64,000 bases of DNA from Bacteroidales bacterium (GTDB lineage Bacteria > Bacteroidota > Bacteroidia > Bacteroidales > P3), in NCBI GenBank assembly GCA_017545365.1, contig JAFWOP010000064.1, forward strand, positions 1 through 64,000. The letters are read 5' to 3'. A program made the translations under genes and the position numbers. Every line of letters starts with the position of its first letter. The stretch's first letter is position 1. The notes below the pieces were generated by a model. The model was not told the DNA's origin. It ran no database searches and saw nothing but the letters and a program-made list of their open reading frames with translations. Below are positions 60,720 to 64,000 of this stretch, one piece after another.

Positions 60720-61003
60720 ACAAATACTATTTTATGAACCACCTGACGGCCCAGAGAATCATTTATTTTTTCAGCCAGCGACGAGCGCCTATAGAACAGC
60801 TCCTGTTTCAATGCCGCCGAAGCCAGCTTGAGCGTCAGCGTACCCTTGTCGTACTTGGCCGAGACGGTGAGTTTGGAGAGCCAGTCGCCCACCACGGCCT
60901 TATAAGCAGAGCGCACCTCCACCTCCGTAGCCCACTCGTCCATATCCAGACGATGGTAAGCCTTGCTTAGCAGTTCTTGAAGCGTATGCTCGTTGCTGTA
61001 CAT
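60716..61003 (-). CDS. DUF721 (DciA-like) protein
   Basis: A 95-residue protein of the DUF721 family. The core AYKAVVGDWLSKLTVSAKYDKGTLTLKLASAALKQELFYRR has the family pattern (VVGxWLSK...G.LTVKLxSAALxQEL). DciA proteins load or assist the replicative helicase; in Bacteroidetes this short form lacks the extended N-terminus. It lies between recF and the ABC transporter, and recF neighbourhood is common for the family. It overlaps the ABC start by 4 bp. Confidence 0.8.
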   Translation of the reverse strand: MYSNEHTLQELLSKAYHRLDMDEWATEVEVRSAYKAVVGDWLSKLTVSAKYDKGTLTLKLASAALKQELFYRRSSLAEKINDSLGRQVVHKIVFV

Positions 61004-61050
61004 ATTACCTTAATTGAATGCGTTAATTCTTAGTTCTTAGCTCTTACTTC

Positions 61051-62133
61051 CTACTTAATCTCAAATACCTTATGTTCCACATTGGGCAGGTCTGCCATCA
61101 GCATCTGCACCCTGCCGGGCTGTGTGTCGGACAGGAACACCTGCCCGAAACGGTCGCCGCCCACCAGCCGGAGCAACTGCGACACCCGGTCCATATCCAA
61201 CTTGTCAAACACATCGTCCAACAGCAGGATGGGCTTCACCCCTCCGCGACGGAAGATATATTCGAACTGCGCCAGCTTGAGGGCCAGCACAAAGGTCTTC
61301 TGCTGCCCCTGCGAGCCGAAACGCTTCGCCTGACGTTCGCCGATGCGGAGCTCCCAGTCGTCCTTGTGGGGACCCACGGTAGTGAACGTAGCATAACGGT
61401 CGTTGGGCCTGGCCTGCTCCAACTGCTGCAGCAGCGGCACATCGGCATGGCCTACATACTCCATGATGCCCTCTTCGGAGCCGTCGGTGAGCCAGGCAAA
61501 ATATTCGGCAAACAGCGGACGGAACTCCTCCATAAACATCTTACGGCCTTCATAAAGCACCTGTCCGTGCCTTACCAGCTGCTCGTCCCACACGGCGATG
61601 GACGGCTCGTCCCACTGACGATCCTCATAAAACTGCTTCAGCAGACGGTTCCTCTGCTCCACAGCCTTCTGATACTGCAACAGATGCGTCAGATAGCCCC
61701 TGTCGGTCTGACTCACCACCCCGTCCACAAACTTGCGCCTCACCTCGCTGCCCCCTTGAATGAGCTGCTGGTCGTAGGGCGACACCATCACCAGGGGCAC
61801 ACGTCCGATATGCTCGCCCAGAGTCTTGTATGCCTTCTTGTTCCACTTGAGCTGTTTGGGCTGGCCTTTGCGCTGGATGCACGACACCATCACCCGTTCC
61901 CCATCCATCTGGTAGCTGCCGTGGATGGCGAAAAAATCCTCACCCTGACGGATGTTCTGCGAATCAATGGGGTTGAGGCAGCTCTTGCCAAACGAGAGGT
62001 AGTAGATGGCGTCAAGCAGATTGGTCTTCCCCACTCCGTTGTTGCCCACCACGCAGTTCACATTACTACAGAACTCCTCCTCCCATTGGGCATAGTTCTT
62101 AAAATTGCTGATATTGATATTGGCGAGATACAT
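61051..62133 (-). CDS. recF: DNA repair protein RecF
   Basis: RecF loads RecA at gapped DNA together with RecO and RecR. The 360-residue protein has Walker A GNNGVGKTNLLDAIYYLSFG (about 30-49), the GPHKDDWELRI motif near the D-loop region, the signature FGSQGQQKTFVLALKLAQF and Walker B PILLLDDVFDKLDMDRV. It also contains the conserved MVSPYDQQLIQGG segment. Its length and start (MYLANINISNFKNYAQWEEE) fit the family. The next gene on the strand is DUF721. Confidence 0.95.
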   Translation of the reverse strand: MYLANINISNFKNYAQWEEEFCSNVNCVVGNNGVGKTNLLDAIYYLSFGKSCLNPIDSQNIRQGEDFFAIHGSYQMDGERVMVSCIQRKGQPKQLKWNKKAYKTLGEHIGRVPLVMVSPYDQQLIQGGSEVRRKFVDGVVSQTDRGYLTHLLQYQKAVEQRNRLLKQFYEDRQWDEPSIAVWDEQLVRHGQVLYEGRKMFMEEFRPLFAEYFAWLTDGSEEGIMEYVGHADVPLLQQLEQARPNDRYATFTTVGPHKDDWELRIGERQAKRFGSQGQQKTFVLALKLAQFEYIFRRGGVKPILLLDDVFDKLDMDRVSQLLRLVGGDRFGQVFLSDTQPGRVQMLMADLPNVEHKVFEIK

Positions 62134-62145
62134 GGCGGCTGGTGT

Positions 62146-63027
62146 TTACAGATTAGAAATTGCTTTACCCACAGCCTCCATCAGCCATCGGGGCGTGCTG
62201 GTGGCACCTGTGATGCCCACGCTCTGCACCCCTTCGAACCATCTGGCCTGCAGCTCGTCGGCATTGGAGACCAGATAGGTGTTGGGCTGCACCTGTCGGC
62301 AATAAAGATAGAGATAATGGCCGTTGGAGCTGCCCTTGCCGCTGACGAATACCACCACGTCCACACTGCGGGCGAAAGCCTCCAGCTCCACGGCGCGGTT
62401 GGCCACACGGCTACAGATGGTGTCGAACGCCACAAAATGGTCCTCCGGCACAGGGTGTCCGAGGGCTTCGATACGGCGACGTATGTTGGCAGTCAGCTGC
62501 GCATACTCCTCCTTACTCTTGGTCGTCTGGGAATAGAGACGGATGGGACGTGTGAAATCCACCGCCGCGAGGTCGTCGGGATGGCTGGCCACGACGGCCG
62601 TGTTGTCAGTCTGGCCGCAAAGACCTATCACCTCGGCATGGCCGGGCTTGCCGAATATCACTATCTGTCCCACGGGGCGACGCTGCTGCATCTCCTCGTA
62701 GCCCTTGCGGATACGCTGCTGCAAGGCCAGGACAATGGGGCATGTGGCATCCACCAGGCGGATGCCCAAATCCTGGGCCATCTGATAGGTCGATGGAGGC
62801 TCGCCATGGGCGCGTATCAGCACCCGCTTGCCTGCCAGGGACGGCAGCTGGCGGTGTTCAATCACCTGCAGACCTTGACGTGCCAGACGCTGCACCTCGG
62901 CATTGTTATGCACGATGTCGCCCAAACAATAAAGCGTCCCCTCGCGCGACAACTCGGCCTCGGCAGTGCCTATAGCCTTCACCACCCCAAAACAGAAACC
63001 CGCATTATCGTCAATCCTAATCAGCAT
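62146..63027 (-). CDS. ispH: 4-hydroxy-3-methylbut-2-enyl diphosphate reductase
   Basis: IspH makes IPP and DMAPP in the last step of the MEP isoprenoid pathway, using a 4Fe-4S cluster. The 293-residue sequence has the three cluster Cys: Cys12 in AGFCFGVVKAI, VDATCPIVLA and FDTICSRVANR. Other signatures are IRAHGEPPSTY, FGKPGHAEVIGLCGQT, SGKGSSNGHYL and GITGATSTPRWLM. Length is that of the single-domain enzyme. It starts 34 bp upstream of the M23 peptidase stop region and sits before recF. Confidence 0.95.
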   Translation of the reverse strand: MLIRIDDNAGFCFGVVKAIGTAEAELSREGTLYCLGDIVHNNAEVQRLARQGLQVIEHRQLPSLAGKRVLIRAHGEPPSTYQMAQDLGIRLVDATCPIVLALQQRIRKGYEEMQQRRPVGQIVIFGKPGHAEVIGLCGQTDNTAVVASHPDDLAAVDFTRPIRLYSQTTKSKEEYAQLTANIRRRIEALGHPVPEDHFVAFDTICSRVANRAVELEAFARSVDVVVFVSGKGSSNGHYLYLYCRQVQPNTYLVSNADELQARWFEGVQSVGITGATSTPRWLMEAVGKAISNL

Positions 63028-63061
63028 CCCTTAATCTATAAAGTCTATATTGTCCCACAAT

Positions 63062-64000
63062 CTAGCTCAAGCATTGGTTGTCAATATTGGAAGCGTCAAT
63101 CACCTCGTCATATTCGGCGGGTGTCAGGTCGTTGAAGAAGAAGTAGACGGGATTCACCTTGTTGCCATTCTGAATGACTTCGTAGTGGAGGTGATAACCC
63201 TGTGCCAGCCCAGTACGGCCCACATTGCCTATCAGCTCGCCACGCTTCACGCGCTGGCCTTGATTCACTTTCACATCCGAGAGATGTGCATAGAGTGTCT
63301 GGAAGCCATAGCCGTGGTTGATGACGATACACACCCCGTAGCCGCCGAGGTTCGCGCCGCGGCCCGCCACGGTCACTGTCCCGTCGCCGGTGGCGTATAC
63401 CGGCGTGCCAGGCTGGGCTGTGAGGTCTATACCCGTGTGCATCCGACGGTAGTGGAGGATGGGATGGTAGCGCATACCAAAACCCGACACAATGCGGCAT
63501 TGGGTCTTCTTAATGGGCATGATGGCAGGCATAGTGGCCATGCGCTGCTGCTTGGTGCCAGCCATCTTGTATATCTCATCCAACGACAGCGACTGGGCAT
63601 AAAGCCTGTACTCCAAAGAGTCCACCCTCTGGCTGGTGCTGATGATGAGGCTGCTGCTGCCCTTGCCCTCCAGCCGGCTGTAGTCCTTGGGTACAGGTGT
63701 GCGTCTGCTTTCGGGCACTGGGGAGGCCCCAAAGATGGTGCGGTACACTGCGCTGTCGCGCTCCTCAATGTCGGCCAGCACCTTGTTGCAGCGGTTCACA
63801 CTGCGCTCCAGCATGGCCAGCTCGCGACGGTATTGCACAATGTCCTCTTTCAGCATGCGCTCTTTGGGTGAATCGACAAGCTTGTATGCCGCCACCGCAA
63901 ACACCACACCCAGCACCACGCCCAGCAACAGCGTGGTGGAGATGCGCTTAAGCCTGTCGGCCAAGGTCACCTCCACCTTCTCGTATGCCAGCGTGTGCGG
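63062..64000 (-). CDS. M23-family peptidoglycan endopeptidase (5-prime end outside the window)
   Basis: The frame is open to the right edge: before the GTG at 63976 it reads PHTLAYEKVEVTL, like the N-terminus of Bacteroidetes M23 peptidases, so the true start lies outside. A membrane helix (LLLGVVLGVVFAVAAYKLV, about residues 15-33 from the GTG) is followed by a coiled-coil region and a LytM domain. Zinc ligands: GFGMRYHP-ILHYRRMHTGIDL (His and Asp) and YHLHYEVIQNG. The GDGTVTVAGRGANLGGYG strand motif is typical. Such proteins cleave peptide cross-links of peptidoglycan or act as activators of amidases. Next gene downstream is ispH. Confidence 0.88.
   Translation of the reverse strand, partial: PHTLAYEKVEVTLADRLKRISTTLLLGVVLGVVFAVAAYKLVDSPKERMLKEDIVQYRRELAMLERSVNRCNKVLADIEERDSAVYRTIFGASPVPESRRTPVPKDYSRLEGKGSSSLIISTSQRVDSLEYRLYAQSLSLDEIYKMAGTKQQRMATMPAIMPIKKTQCRIVSGFGMRYHPILHYRRMHTGIDLTAQPGTPVYATGDGTVTVAGRGANLGGYGVCIVINHGYGFQTLYAHLSDVKVNQGQRVKRGELIGNVGRTGLAQGYHLHYEVIQNGNKVNPVYFFFNDLTPAEYDEVIDASNIDNQCLS

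Noticed and set aside
61072..63135. 687-residue open frame antisense to recF and ispH
   Set aside because: It spans two real genes and their spacer in antisense, with His/Gln-rich text of a shadow frame.

Overview
The window looks like a chromosomal segment of a Bacteroidales bacterium (phylum Bacteroidota). Three things point there: promoters with a TAnnTTTG -7 box instead of a sigma-70 -10 box, type IX secretion (T9SS) C-terminal sorting domains on two large surface proteins, and family-level hits such as FtcD, the four-helix-bundle suffix protein and BspA-like LRR proteins. Genus cannot be set from this sequence. Coding DNA favours C/G-ending codons; spacers are AT-rich. No rRNA, tRNA or CRISPR array was seen.

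Layout. (1) 1-2255: the last codons of an ISL3-like transposase, a small hypothetical protein paired with a 38-residue lipoprotein, then about 1.2 kb without a convincing gene. (2) 2256-10557: a membrane-anchored LytTR regulator divergent from an eight-gene lipid operon: FabH, FabF, FabZ, FabG, acyl carrier protein, EtfB, EtfA and an acyl-CoA dehydrogenase. It encodes every fatty-acid elongation step except a classical enoyl reductase and adds a complete flavoprotein redox branch. Three direct repeats exactly 20 bp apart lie between regulator and operon. (3) 10659-21726: a small coiled-coil protein, FtcD, a T9SS repeat protein, a truncated gene beside IS-like repeats, an MMPL/RND exporter, a four-helix-bundle suffix protein and an M13 peptidase. 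(4) 21785-24012: an ATPase plus HNH nuclease pair resembling the Septu (PtuA/PtuB) anti-phage system. (5) 24425-45811: a four-gene surface operon headed by a 4,673-residue beta-helix/CARDB protein (14 kb), followed by a secreted protein, a thrombospondin-type-3 calcium-binding protein and a 1,561-residue T9SS protein built of about 49-residue repeats. The putative promoter spacer of this operon is a run of 17 T. (6) 46381-51754: groES-groEL, and divergently a Nif3-like protein, a coiled-coil zinc-ribbon protein and histidine ammonia-lyase. With FtcD this gives the first and last steps of histidine breakdown to glutamate. (7) 51947-64000, all on the minus strand: a FISUMP-like lipoprotein, an LRR protein, PolA, PdxA, leucyl aminopeptidase, an ABC exporter that stops at its H-loop, DUF721/DciA, RecF, IspH and an M23 peptidase cut by the window edge.

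The most unusual genome-scale feature is a vocabulary of short slippage-like words (CTAG-rich words, AATTGAG, CTCTAAC, CAATCAAG, AATTCGTT) that fills many spacers as tandem and inverted repeats and also occurs inside the coding repeats of the surface proteins. The best candidates for an undescribed system are the LytTR-controlled Fab/Etf/acyl-CoA dehydrogenase operon and the giant surface operon with its homopolymer promoter. All calls rest on reading the sequence; no database search was run.
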